Below, piece after piece: positions 52,845 to 62,338 of a DNA stretch of 64,000 bases. The stretch is from NCBI GenBank assembly GCA_903838415.1, contig CAILYI010000084.1, positions 1 to 64,000 of the forward strand. Reading direction: 5' to 3'. The translations under genes and the position numbers were made by a program. Source of the stretch: an uncultured Anaerolineae bacterium. GTDB lineage: Bacteria; Chloroflexota; Anaerolineae; Anaerolineales; Villigracilaceae. The notes under the pieces are model-generated. The model saw only the letters and a list, made by a program, of their open reading frames with translations. It ran no database searches and was not told the DNA's origin. How positions within the stretch are numbered: position 1 is the stretch's first letter; each line of letters opens with the position of its first letter.

Positions 52845-53327
52845 CTACTTGATGCCGTGCCAGTCTCCGCCGTTGAATTCCGTGAAAAAGACGTCGCGCT
52901 CTTCCAGTTCCTTGATCGATTCTCCGGCTTTTTGCGCCTGTTCGATAAATTTTAAGGCGTTAGCTTGCTCGCCGCTGACGGTATAGGCACGGGCGATGGC
53001 TTCAAACGCAAAAGCATAATCGAAATCTTCCATTTCGTTTCTGTTTTCCATGATGATCTGATAGCAGAGAATGGCGTGCTTCAACGCATGAGCTCCATCT
53101 CCCAGCACGGCATGGACACGTGACACCAGCCATTCTCCGCGCTGCTGACGGACGGCGGTTCCCGCTGCACGCCAGTGAGCCAGCGAGGCGTGGGCGTAGT
53201 CGAGCATGCGCACTTCTTCAAAGGGCGTCCGTTCGGTCTTCTCAAGCAATTCCCAGGTCTTGCGATGAAACTCCACGGCAAAAATATATTGGGCTTGAGA
53301 AACTGTATAGGTTTTATCTTCGCTCAT
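52845..53327 (-). CDS. Conserved hypothetical protein (TPR/HEPN-like helical)
   Basis: ATG 53327 (MSEDKTYTVSQAQYIFAVEFHRKTWELLEK) with GGAGG; helical, YAFAFEAIARAYTVSGEQANALKFIEQAQ. Confidence 0.65.
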   Translation of the reverse strand: MSEDKTYTVSQAQYIFAVEFHRKTWELLEKTERTPFEEVRMLDYAHASLAHWRAAGTAVRQQRGEWLVSRVHAVLGDGAHALKHAILCYQIIMENRNEMEDFDYAFAFEAIARAYTVSGEQANALKFIEQAQKAGESIKELEERDVFFTEFNGGDWHGIK

Positions 53328-53384
53328 ACTCACCTCCGCATAATAACTCAGGGGCAATGACCAGCATTGCCCCTGAGTTCTGAC

Positions 53385-54791
53385 CTAAATGTGGATGGCG
53401 CTGCCTTCTGCAGCGTGTGCCGCTTCCATCAAAGCTTCCGAAATCGTCGGGTGTGCGTGGACGTTGCGGGCAATTTCAGCCGGAGTCAGCTCCAGCATGT
53501 GCGCCAGGGTCAGTTCGGGCAGCAATTCGGTCACTTCAGGCCCGATCATGGATGCGCCCAAAATCTCGCCGTATTTTTCATCCACCACCAGCTTGACCCA
53601 GCCAGCGTAATCGCCCAATCCGAGCGCCTTGCCGTTGGCCTGGAATGGGAATCGGCCAATTTTGACGGTATAACCGCGTTCCTTGGCCTGCGCCTCGGTA
53701 ATCCCAAACGACGCAATTTGCGGCTGGCAGTAAGTGGCGCGCGGCATCATTTCGTAATCGAGCGTCACCGTCTCATGCCCGGCGATGTTCTCAGCGCAGA
53801 TAATGCCCATCGCCGAGCCGACATGCGCCAGCATCAGTTTGCCGGTCACGTCGCCAATCGCCCAAATTCCGGGCACGTTGGTGGCCATCTTCTCGTCAAT
53901 TTCGACAAAGCCGCGTTCGCTGATTTTGACGCCAACTTCATCCAAACCGAGTCCTTTGGAATTGGGACGGAAGCCGATCGCTACGAGAGCCTGATCCGCT
54001 TCGAGGACTTTGGTCTCGCCGCCAGCGGATACTGTGACTTTCACACCCGACTCTGTGGCCTCGACCGCCTCGACCTTGTGCCCGGCTAAAGTCTTGATGC
54101 CGCGCTTCTTAAAAGCCTTCTCCAATTCGGCGCTGACTTCTTCGTCTTCGAGCGGCACAATGCGCGGCAGCATCTCAACGATGGTCACTTCCACGCCATA
54201 CGAACTCCAGACGGTGGAAAATTCCACACCGATGGCGCCCGAACCGATCACCACCACGCTTTTGGGGAGTTTCTCCTGCAAAATGGCTTCCTGGTAGGTG
54301 ACGACTTTCTCGCCGTCCACTTTCCATGCGCCGGGGACGGCGGATGATGCGCCCGTGGCGATGATGATGTTTTTGGCGGATAGCTCTGTCAGCTGGCCGG
54401 TTTTGTCAATGACGGAAAGCGTGGTCGGGGAGCTCAGCTTCGCCGTTCCCATGAAAACGGTGATCGCGTTTTTCTTCATCAAAAAGCCGATGCCCTTGAC
54501 CAGTCGATCCGAGACCTGCCGCGAGCGTTTGACGGCCACGCTATAGTCCAACTTCAGGTTTTCAAAGGAAAAACCAAATTCCTTGCCACGTTCGCGCAGT
54601 GTGTGAGCGATTTCAGCATTGCGCAGCAGCGCTTTTGAAGGAATACAACCCACGTTCAAACAAACGCCGCCCAACCACTGCTTATCGACGATGGCGGTTT
54701 TGAGACCCAACTGCGCGGCGCGGATGGCGGCGACGTATCCGCCGGGGCCCGCACCGATAACAACAACATCAAACGTTTCAGACATGTTCAC
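53385..54791 (-). CDS. lpdA: Dihydrolipoyl dehydrogenase
   Basis: DVVVIGAGPGGYVAAIRAAQLGLKTAIVDKQWLGGVCLNVGCIPSKALL; C-terminal HAHPTISEALMEAAHAA. Confidence 0.97.
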   Translation of the reverse strand: MNMSETFDVVVIGAGPGGYVAAIRAAQLGLKTAIVDKQWLGGVCLNVGCIPSKALLRNAEIAHTLRERGKEFGFSFENLKLDYSVAVKRSRQVSDRLVKGIGFLMKKNAITVFMGTAKLSSPTTLSVIDKTGQLTELSAKNIIIATGASSAVPGAWKVDGEKVVTYQEAILQEKLPKSVVVIGSGAIGVEFSTVWSSYGVEVTIVEMLPRIVPLEDEEVSAELEKAFKKRGIKTLAGHKVEAVEATESGVKVTVSAGGETKVLEADQALVAIGFRPNSKGLGLDEVGVKISERGFVEIDEKMATNVPGIWAIGDVTGKLMLAHVGSAMGIICAENIAGHETVTLDYEMMPRATYCQPQIASFGITEAQAKERGYTVKIGRFPFQANGKALGLGDYAGWVKLVVDEKYGEILGASMIGPEVTELLPELTLAHMLELTPAEIARNVHAHPTISEALMEAAHAAEGSAIHI

Positions 54792-54897
54792 TCCAAAGAG
54801 GATGGATTGGATGATTATTGAGCAGGAAATATTGCGCTCTTGTCTAAATTATACCTTTACATTCATCCAAACGAGACAAGAACAAAAATGGGCGCGC

Positions 54898-55509
54898 TCA
54901 AGGCCTTTTGGCCGTCAGCAAAAATACCGGGAAGGCTTTTCCGATTTTTTGAATGGTGTAGGCGGTTGAGAATATCACATCCCTGAACCCGGCGGCTTCG
55001 ACTTGTTTCTGCAGGGCCGGGCGCGCAAAACCGAGGTGCACGTCAGTTGTGCCATCCGTGTGGAAGGAGCCGTCTTCGGCATCGAGGTCGGCGACACACA
55101 GCCAGCCGCCGGGCGCCAACAGGGCAAAAAATTGCCGCAGAATCTGGTCAGTGTCGGGGATGTGGTGGAGCGTCATCAGCGAGTAGGCCACGTCGAAACG
55201 GGAGGCGGGCAGCGGGTCGACCGACAAGTCCAGGCGGTACGGCAGCATGTTGGGGACAGCGGAATCCGCTATTTTGGCGGTTAGAACATCCAGCATTCCT
55301 TCCGATGTATCCGCCAAAGTGATGGAGGCAAAGTCAGTTTGCAGGGCGAAGCTGAGCAAGCCGGTGCCGCAGCCGTATTCGAGGGCGGTCATGCTGGGCT
55401 GAAGTGGCAGTGCCGCGCGGATGGCGGCCGCCACAGCGCGGGCGCGCTCGATCTTTTTGGGATCAGAATCCCAATCTTTTGCGCGTTCATCGAAGTTTGT
55501 CATGTTCAT
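54898..55509 (-). CDS. Class I SAM-dependent methyltransferase
   Basis: ALEYGCGTGLLSFALQ...SLMTLHHIPDTDQILRQFFALLAPGGWLCVADLD. Confidence 0.9.
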   Translation of the reverse strand: MNMTNFDERAKDWDSDPKKIERARAVAAAIRAALPLQPSMTALEYGCGTGLLSFALQTDFASITLADTSEGMLDVLTAKIADSAVPNMLPYRLDLSVDPLPASRFDVAYSLMTLHHIPDTDQILRQFFALLAPGGWLCVADLDAEDGSFHTDGTTDVHLGFARPALQKQVEAAGFRDVIFSTAYTIQKIGKAFPVFLLTAKRP

Positions 55510-55530
55510 TTCTCCAGTGTTGCTGTCAAT

Positions 55531-57471
55531 TTAATCGCGCACAAAAACGGTCATCGTGGCCGGGCCGCGATTGCCCCATAGCATATATGGGATTAAAGTC
55601 AGCGGCTGGCCGGTTTGAGTTTTTCCCGTTATCTTAACGATGCCGCCCAAAAGGGTTTCATCGTGGATGGGTTGAAGGGAAGCCGGGTCGAGGCTGACGG
55701 CGAAAATATCCAGGCCGGGATTGTCCACGCTTTCGAGGCAGTAGACCAGCGGGCCGCGGGAAACCGCCAGCATGCCGCCACAGCCCGGCAGGCGTTTATC
55801 CTGGCGCAGCAGGCGGATGGGCATCTCGAATTGCAGTGTCAGTTCGTTGGTGGCGCGCCAGTCCTGGCTGATGGAGATGCTGCGCGCGGCGCAGGGATTG
55901 TAGCCGCTGGCGCTTTCAGGGGCCGATTCGGCGGATGAAACGGTTTCAGGCTGAAGCGGCTGTCCGTTTAACATCAGGGAGAAGGCCTCCGCCCAGGACG
56001 GAATCCGCAGGTGCAGGCTGGCGGGTTTTTCTGACGGTTGGTCAAAGGTCAGCTTGACGGTGTTTCCCCAGGGCAGTTGGGATTCCATTCGCAAATTCCA
56101 AGTAGAAGTTTGGCTGGAAATATACTGGTTGATCCACAGGCTGCTTTCATCGGCATCGAAAATGGTTTGACCGAGCGAGGCCCAGGTGCGTGACAGGTTG
56201 GATGGACAGCACGGGACGACGTACCAGCCCGCGCGAGTCAGGCCGCCGCGACAGGTGAGCGGGTTGTTGTAGAAATAGGATTTGCCGTCGCTGGCGATGC
56301 CAACGGAAGCGGCGTTGTACAACTGCCATTCGAACAAATCGGCGTAGCGCGGACGGCGGGTGAGACGTGCCATTTCGTCGCCCCAAAACAGGCTGGCGAG
56401 GGCGGCGCAGGTTTCGGCATAGGCATATTCGGGGTCGAGTTCGTAGTCGCGGCCAAAGCCTTCGGTGAAAGGCAGCGCGCCCAAGCCGCCGGTGACGTAC
56501 ATGCGGCGCGTGACCATGTTGAGCCAGACCGTTTCGAGCGCGGCACGCAGCGAGTCGTCGCCGGTTTCGCGGGCCAGCATGGCAGCGGCGGTTTCGAGAT
56601 AGCCAAACCGGACGGAATGCCCGACGGCATTGGTCTGCTGGCGAATGGGAAGGTTTTGCTGAAAATATTTCCCGCTGTAGTGGTCGAGTTTGCGGCGAAT
56701 ACCGGCAAATGGCGGCCTTTTGGATGGATTATCGCCGGGAAGTTTGAAATCGGCATCTTCCGGGTGTGCGCGCAGATAGGCGACGCGCTGCGCGGCGATG
56801 GTCCGTTTGCGATCGGCGGCGCTGGTGGATTGGCGCCAGTACAGCAGCGGAAAGTCCGGGATGCGTCCGCGGCGCTCCAGCAGGCGGCGAGCCAGTTCGA
56901 GATAGGCCGGTTCGGCGGTGTGACGGTACAGGCGAATCAGCGCCAGTTCGATTTCCTCGTGTCCGTCGGTTTGGGCGGCGGGCGCCTCCATGAAATCGCG
57001 CACGAGCAAATCCGCGGTGCGGCGGACGAGAGTCAGCAGGCGGGTTTCGCCGGTGGCGGTGTGGTGCGCGACTCCGGCTTCGATCAGATGACCCAGGCAA
57101 TAGAATTCATGCTCAATTTGCAAATTGACCCAACGCTGACCGGGGAAATGAATCTGGTTGTAGGTATTGATATAGCCGTCCGGCTGTTGAACGGCATCCA
57201 GCAGGCCAATCAAGTCATCCACCAGGGCTTTCAGGCGAGGATCAGGCGTCTCGTCCAGGATGCGCGCGGCAGCCTCCAGCCATTTGTAGGCGTCAGAATC
57301 GGCGAAATAATAGCCTTCGCGGAAACCGTCAATCTGACCGGCGGCAATGCGGAAATTGTCAATGCAGCGCGAGGCTTCGAGCTGCTCCCACTGGTAAAAA
57401 ATGGCAGTTGCGGCGTTCAGGTCAAGGCGCGTGCGCCAGAATCCGGATGTGATTTTGGGGGAAGAGGACAT
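55531..57471 (-). CDS. GH127-like (beta-L-arabinofuranosidase/DUF1680) glycoside hydrolase
   Basis: ITSGFWRTRL...YKWLEAAARIL...QPDGYINTYNQI...VGHSVRFGYLETAAAMLARETGDDSL...RMYVTGGLGALPFTEGFG...ETCAALASLFW. Confidence 0.9.
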   Translation of the reverse strand: MSSSPKITSGFWRTRLDLNAATAIFYQWEQLEASRCIDNFRIAAGQIDGFREGYYFADSDAYKWLEAAARILDETPDPRLKALVDDLIGLLDAVQQPDGYINTYNQIHFPGQRWVNLQIEHEFYCLGHLIEAGVAHHTATGETRLLTLVRRTADLLVRDFMEAPAAQTDGHEEIELALIRLYRHTAEPAYLELARRLLERRGRIPDFPLLYWRQSTSAADRKRTIAAQRVAYLRAHPEDADFKLPGDNPSKRPPFAGIRRKLDHYSGKYFQQNLPIRQQTNAVGHSVRFGYLETAAAMLARETGDDSLRAALETVWLNMVTRRMYVTGGLGALPFTEGFGRDYELDPEYAYAETCAALASLFWGDEMARLTRRPRYADLFEWQLYNAASVGIASDGKSYFYNNPLTCRGGLTRAGWYVVPCCPSNLSRTWASLGQTIFDADESSLWINQYISSQTSTWNLRMESQLPWGNTVKLTFDQPSEKPASLHLRIPSWAEAFSLMLNGQPLQPETVSSAESAPESASGYNPCAARSISISQDWRATNELTLQFEMPIRLLRQDKRLPGCGGMLAVSRGPLVYCLESVDNPGLDIFAVSLDPASLQPIHDETLLGGIVKITGKTQTGQPLTLIPYMLWGNRGPATMTVFVRD

Positions 57472-57520
57472 GTTGCGATTCTATCACCGCGAGGCGGCAG
57501 GCGTATGGAATAACCTGTTC

Positions 57521-57562
57521 CTGACGAAAATGGGCGGCCAGATGGCCGCCCATTTTCGTCAG
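57521..57562. terminator. Perfect hairpin between genes
   Basis: CTGACGAAAATGGGCGGCCA-GA-TGGCCGCCCATTTTCGTCAG, 20 bp. Confidence 0.85.
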
Positions 57563-57574
57563 ACTATTCAATTG

Positions 57575-58294
57575 TTAGCGCCAGGTCCCTGGGTCTTCAT
57601 CCCGTGATTTGGCCGCCATGCCAAGCGGTTGATAGGTTGGCTCGGGCCGGGTGGGACGCTGTTGGGCGTTGAGCGGCTGAGTTTTTTGGAAGGGCCGCGG
57701 GTTGCTGTTGGTGGATTGATTCACCGTGTGGTTGACTCCGTCAAAACGGGTTTGCGCCGCACGGGTGGATGGTCTGGCATCTGCCATGGAAAATAACCGG
57801 TCACCCGCCATCGAAAACGTCCCGATGATCAAAATCCGGATAATCCAGACCATCACTGCCACGAAGACCGGCACCACTTTGGTGAGAGTCTCGCGCCCGA
57901 TGATGGCTGATCCAAGCGCCGTGTGTCCGTTCGTCGCCACGGCCACACCCCACCAGGTGAGCGTGGCGTTCATGGCCGCGGCCAGCACCCAGGCTCCAAA
58001 CAGATACCAGACTTCGGCGGGTTCATCGGCCGCGGATTTTTCGGGAGTGAACAGGCGCGCGATACCTGCAAAGTCGATGCCACAAAAGGCGATCGACAGG
58101 ATGGTGGCCCAGCGGACGCCCGCGAAGGTCAGATTTGTGCCGAGCAAATCAGTGAGCGCAAAATCAGTGGTGGAGTAGTTGAAAACCTCGAAAGCCAGCA
58201 AAGCTGCCATTAAGATTCCTCCAAACACTGTCCCGCGCCGCAATCCTGTTTTGCGGAGCATGGTCAGTAATTGAAGTGATGATATGTTGTTCAT
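57575..58294 (-). CDS. Membrane protein of unknown function
   Basis: About 4 TM helices followed by a polar Gln/Pro/Thr-rich tail. Confidence 0.6.
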   Translation of the reverse strand: MNNISSLQLLTMLRKTGLRRGTVFGGILMAALLAFEVFNYSTTDFALTDLLGTNLTFAGVRWATILSIAFCGIDFAGIARLFTPEKSAADEPAEVWYLFGAWVLAAAMNATLTWWGVAVATNGHTALGSAIIGRETLTKVVPVFVAVMVWIIRILIIGTFSMAGDRLFSMADARPSTRAAQTRFDGVNHTVNQSTNSNPRPFQKTQPLNAQQRPTRPEPTYQPLGMAAKSRDEDPGTWR

Positions 58295-58342
58295 GAGTTT
58301 CTCCTCGAATCTGGGAAACGCGTAGATCGGATGTCTTTATAT

Positions 58343-58358
58343 TAGAACAAATATTCTA
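58343..58358. promoter_or_regulatory. LexA/SOS-box-like dyad
   Basis: TAGAACAAATATTCTA, about 50 bp upstream of ATG 58294. Confidence 0.3.
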
Positions 58359-58501
58359 TATTGTCAATAGCATACTGTCATGACTTTTTGTGACAATTTG
58401 ATTGCAAATTGGAAGGTAAAAAACCAGCGGGACTTGCCCCGTTCACCTTTTTATTCCCCCGTCAGTTTGGCCTGGATCGTTTCGATGGCAGCCAAAATCC
58501 G

Positions 58502-58565
58502 AAACCGCTGAATGATAAAAAAAGTCCCCGTCAAAACGGGGACTTTTTTTATCATTCAGCGGTTT
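58502..58565. terminator. 29-bp perfect inverted repeat overlapping gene 3' end
   Basis: AAACCGCTGAATGATAAAAAAAGTCCCCG-TCAAAA-CGGGGACTTTTTTTATCATTCAGCGGTTT. Confidence 0.93.
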
Positions 58566-59061
58566 TTGCCAGGGATGGCTCTTTCATGTCTGCGGCGGTT
58601 ATGGTTGGACCGTGCAACCGGTCTTCCTCTATTTTGCGGATGCCGTTGCGTACCTGCGTCAGCGCGCGGGAGATTTCATCTTCCAGGCCCTGCAAGGAGG
58701 CGACAACGTAATCATCCGCATCACGCCGGGTGACCAGGGCATCTTCCCGCGACTGGGCAATGATTTGGGCGGCGCGAGTCTGAGCGCTTTTGACGATGGC
58801 CTCACGCTCGACGATTTGCTCAGCCTTCTCTTTGGCCAGCGCCACGATACGACCGGCTTCTTCTTGCGCCTGGGCGAGAATACGATCCTTTTGTGTAACG
58901 ACTTGCTGGGCCTTTTTGACTTCTTCCGGCACAGTCACGCGCATCTGGTCGATAATATCCAGCATTTTATCTTCATCCACAACGACATTGCGGGTGAAGG
59001 GCACGGCGCGGCTTTCGTTAAACAGTTCTTCGATGCGGTCTACTAAATGCAGAATATCCAT
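58552..59061 (-). CDS. DivIVA/SepIVA-like coiled-coil protein
   Basis: MDILHLVDRIEELFNESRAVPFTRNVVVDEDKMLDIIDQMRVTVPEEVKKA..., long coiled coil; next to coaD. Confidence 0.7.
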   Translation of the reverse strand: MDILHLVDRIEELFNESRAVPFTRNVVVDEDKMLDIIDQMRVTVPEEVKKAQQVVTQKDRILAQAQEEAGRIVALAKEKAEQIVEREAIVKSAQTRAAQIIAQSREDALVTRRDADDYVVASLQGLEDEISRALTQVRNGIRKIEEDRLHGPTITAADMKEPSLAKTAE

Positions 59062-59147
59062 AAGCTCCTCCGCTCATGGGAAAGCGGCAATGTAATTATC
59101 AAAAAAGAATTCCCAGGTTCCACAATATTATATAACAACTATTGAAA

Positions 59148-59669
59148 TTAATCGCGCAACGCATTTGCAGGTCGTTGACTATCATCACTCATTTCTGATA
59201 CCGTATGTTTTAGCGCGGCTTCCACGTGCGGAGGAACCATGCTCGAAACATCGCCATCCAGCATGGCAATTTCGCGCACCGTGGTGGATGAAAGGAATGT
59301 GTGTTCTTCGTTGGTGATGAAGGCCACAATTTCAACATCCTTGGCGAGGCGATGATTGGCAAGCGCCATGCGGAACTCAAATTCAAAATCTGAAAAAACC
59401 CGCAGGCCGCGCACAATGACCTGTGCGTCGATATCATGCGCTTTGTTGACCGTTAATCCGCTGTAGCCGATCACGCGGATTTTGGGGTGGTCTTTGAAGG
59501 ATTGTCTTGCCAATTCAATCCGTTTTTCTGGCGAAAACAGCAGAGATTTGAGCGGTTTATCATACACAGCGATAACGACTTCATCAAACAACCGCGCGGC
59601 ACGTTCAGCAATGTCAATGTGGCCGTAATGAATGGGATCAAACGTGCCGGGGAATAAGGCTCTCACCAT
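59148..59669 (-). CDS. coaD: Phosphopantetheine adenylyltransferase
   Basis: ALFPGTFDPIHYGHIDIAERAARLFDEVVIAVYDKP...VIVRGLRVFSDFEFEFRMALANHRL...EHTFLSSTTVREIA. Confidence 0.97.
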   Translation of the reverse strand: MVRALFPGTFDPIHYGHIDIAERAARLFDEVVIAVYDKPLKSLLFSPEKRIELARQSFKDHPKIRVIGYSGLTVNKAHDIDAQVIVRGLRVFSDFEFEFRMALANHRLAKDVEIVAFITNEEHTFLSSTTVREIAMLDGDVSSMVPPHVEAALKHTVSEMSDDSQRPANALRD

Positions 59670-59751
59670 TAGTTATCAGTCTCCTGATCTAAATGGTCTG
59701 ACAGGTCTTTTCGTTGCAAAAGACCGCAACCAGATCACTAAGTCAAACAAA

Positions 59752-62289
59752 TTAACTCACATCACCCTTGGTGCCCCAGAAACGATTTAACGCTTCCGCG
59801 AGCAGGGCGTGTTCAGGCGCTTTCAGTTCGGCGTCGATTTCGAACATTTTTTGGGCATGTCCGCGGGCTTTTTCGATTAACGCCACATCGGTCAGGGTTG
59901 CCATTTTCAGCGTGGTGGCATAGCCCGATTGTCGCGTTCCCAAGAATTCGCCGGGACCGCGTTGTTTCAGGTCGAGTTCGGCCAGTTTAAAGCCGTCATT
60001 GGTCTCGACCATGGCTTGCAAGCGTTCATTTTCGGCGGAATCGGAATGATCTGGCACCAACAGGCAGAAGGATTCGCCGCCGCCGCGGCCCACACGTCCG
60101 CGCAATTGATGGAGCTGGGCCAGGCCGAAGCGATTGGCGCCCTCAATCAGCATGACCGTCGCGTTAGGCACATCCACGCCCACTTCAATGACCGTGGTGG
60201 AGACCAGAATGTCATATTTTTGATCGCGGAAATCAGCCATGATGCGATCTTTTTCGTCAGGCTTCATCTTTCCGTGCAGCAGACCCAGCTTCAGGTCGCG
60301 GAAAATTTCTTTCGACAGGCGTTCGTGATCGTCCACGGCGGCTTTGAGCGTTTCCAGCTTTTCGCTTTCCTCAATTAACGGATAAACGATAAAGGCCTGC
60401 CGCCCGGCTTCAATCTGACTGCGAATGAGCGAATAGCCGCGCTCGCGTTCCTGCGGCATCAGCACATGCGTCGAAACGGGTTCGCGCCCGGCTGGCATTT
60501 CGTCCATCACCGACAAATCCAGGTCGCCATACAACGTCAGCGCCAGCGAGCGTGGAATGGGCGTGGCGGTCATCACCAACAGGTGCGGGTCGCTGCCCTT
60601 CGCGCGCAGCGCGGAACGCTGTTCCACGCCAAAGCGATGTTGTTCGTCGATCACTACCAATTGCAAATCTTTCAATTGGACCGGTTCTTCAATCAGCGCG
60701 TGTGTGCCGATCAGGACTTTTACCTCGCCCGAAGCGAGTCCTTCCTGAATGGACTGGCGCTCCCCGGCGCCGGTGTCGCCGGTTAATAAGCGCACCTGAC
60801 CCTCGGCCAAAACACCGTCTGCAATCAGGAAATTGGAGAAATTCTTAAAATGCTGTTCGGCCAGGATCGACGTGGGCGCCATGATCGCCACTTGCGATCC
60901 GGCGCGCACCACCATCATCGCCGCCAGCGCAGCGACAACCGTCTTGCCGGAACCAACATCACCCTGAATCAAGCGGTTCATCGGGCGGCCGGAGCCAATA
61001 TCCACGCAAATGTCATCCACGGCGCGTTTTTGCACACCGGTCAGCGTAAACGGCAGCGCCGAGATGCGCTCGCTCAGCCAGTCGTCCGGCACGTCGAAAA
61101 TCCGCCCGACCACGGCTTGCCAGTCGCGTTTTTGGCGCAGCACGCCCATTTGCAGATAGAAAATTTCGTCAAAAGCGAGACGTTCTCGCGCCGATTTGAT
61201 TGATTCTTGTGAATCGGGGAAATGCGCCTGGTGGATGGCTTCGCCCAGCCCCACCAACCCGGCGGCCTGTCTGACCGTTTCGGGGAGCGGATCGGCCACC
61301 CGGGGCGCCCAATACTTAATCACCTGATCCATCAGCTGCCGCAGCCACTTTTGCGTGATACTGGCGGTCAGCGGGTAAATGGGAACAATGCGATTGGTGT
61401 GCAAATGCTCAATTTCGACAGGTTCCCAATCCGGGCTGTTCAAGATCAGGCGGCCCAGGTATTGTTCCACCTTGCCGGCCACGGCGATATTCATGCCCTC
61501 GCTGAGACGGTTTATCAGCCAGGGCTGATTGAACCAGCTTACGCGCAGCGCCCCGGTGCCGTCACTGATGACAGCTTCCACGATTTGCATTTTCCCGCCA
61601 CGAATCGGACGGGCCACTACACTTTGAATTTGTCCAATCACCGTCACCACTTCACCATAAAAAAGTGAGCGGATGGGTTTTAGCATACTGTAATCGTCGT
61701 AACGGCGCGGAAAGTAATACAGCATATCCCCCAGGGTGAACATGCCCAATTTCTCAAGTGACTGCGCGTTTTTCGGGCCGACTCCCTGCAAGACTGTCAG
61801 GCTGGCGTTGAGCGCCACCGGCGTCTGCGAGGTTTGCGCGCCTGGATAGGTTGACGCGCGCGAGGGAGCGGGTTTGCGCTGCGGGGCGGGCGTCGGCTCC
61901 GCAACGGGTGACGGCTGCTGGTGCGGACGCTGCGGCCTGGAGGCAGGTCGCTCTTCGATAACGGGTGCAGATTCGTCGTGAGTCGGGGCTGCTTGTGAGC
62001 CTTCCTGAGCGTAGACGGGAGTCGGGATGTCCGCATCTGGAATCTGGCCCTGTATCCGCTTCCAGACGCCTTTGAGCGTATCGGCGCGCGAAGTGGGGGT
62101 CAAGCGATGGTAATCGCGTAAACGCATGGCCACAAGCTGCACAAGCTCTTCTGGGATACTCTCGTTGCGCGCTTCGGCTTCCCAAAAATCCAGAATTTTG
62201 GCTAGGCCGCCAATGACGGCGGTATTGGCGTATTTGTTTTCGGCTTCGAGACGGAAGAATTTTCGTAGTTTTTCAATAGAAGATTGCAT
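59752..62289 (-). CDS. recG: ATP-dependent DNA helicase RecG
   Basis: LIQGDVGSGKTVVAALAAM...IDEQHRFGVEQR...MTATPIPRSLALTLYGDLDLSVMDEMPAGR...QLHQLRGRVGRG. Confidence 0.97.
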   Translation of the reverse strand: MQSSIEKLRKFFRLEAENKYANTAVIGGLAKILDFWEAEARNESIPEELVQLVAMRLRDYHRLTPTSRADTLKGVWKRIQGQIPDADIPTPVYAQEGSQAAPTHDESAPVIEERPASRPQRPHQQPSPVAEPTPAPQRKPAPSRASTYPGAQTSQTPVALNASLTVLQGVGPKNAQSLEKLGMFTLGDMLYYFPRRYDDYSMLKPIRSLFYGEVVTVIGQIQSVVARPIRGGKMQIVEAVISDGTGALRVSWFNQPWLINRLSEGMNIAVAGKVEQYLGRLILNSPDWEPVEIEHLHTNRIVPIYPLTASITQKWLRQLMDQVIKYWAPRVADPLPETVRQAAGLVGLGEAIHQAHFPDSQESIKSARERLAFDEIFYLQMGVLRQKRDWQAVVGRIFDVPDDWLSERISALPFTLTGVQKRAVDDICVDIGSGRPMNRLIQGDVGSGKTVVAALAAMMVVRAGSQVAIMAPTSILAEQHFKNFSNFLIADGVLAEGQVRLLTGDTGAGERQSIQEGLASGEVKVLIGTHALIEEPVQLKDLQLVVIDEQHRFGVEQRSALRAKGSDPHLLVMTATPIPRSLALTLYGDLDLSVMDEMPAGREPVSTHVLMPQERERGYSLIRSQIEAGRQAFIVYPLIEESEKLETLKAAVDDHERLSKEIFRDLKLGLLHGKMKPDEKDRIMADFRDQKYDILVSTTVIEVGVDVPNATVMLIEGANRFGLAQLHQLRGRVGRGGGESFCLLVPDHSDSAENERLQAMVETNDGFKLAELDLKQRGPGEFLGTRQSGYATTLKMATLTDVALIEKARGHAQKMFEIDAELKAPEHALLAEALNRFWGTKGDVS

Positions 62290-62338
62290 GAGAGTATTTT
62301 ACCCTATGTGAAACACTTGTTGCGTGTTCCACTTTACA

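Noticed and set aside
53367-54089. 240-aa plus-strand ORF opposite lpdA
   Set aside because: Antisense shadow of a well-supported dihydrolipoyl dehydrogenase gene; no recognisable domain.
56617-57513. 298-aa plus-strand ORF opposite the GH127 gene
   Set aside because: Antisense to a convincing GH127 coding sequence.
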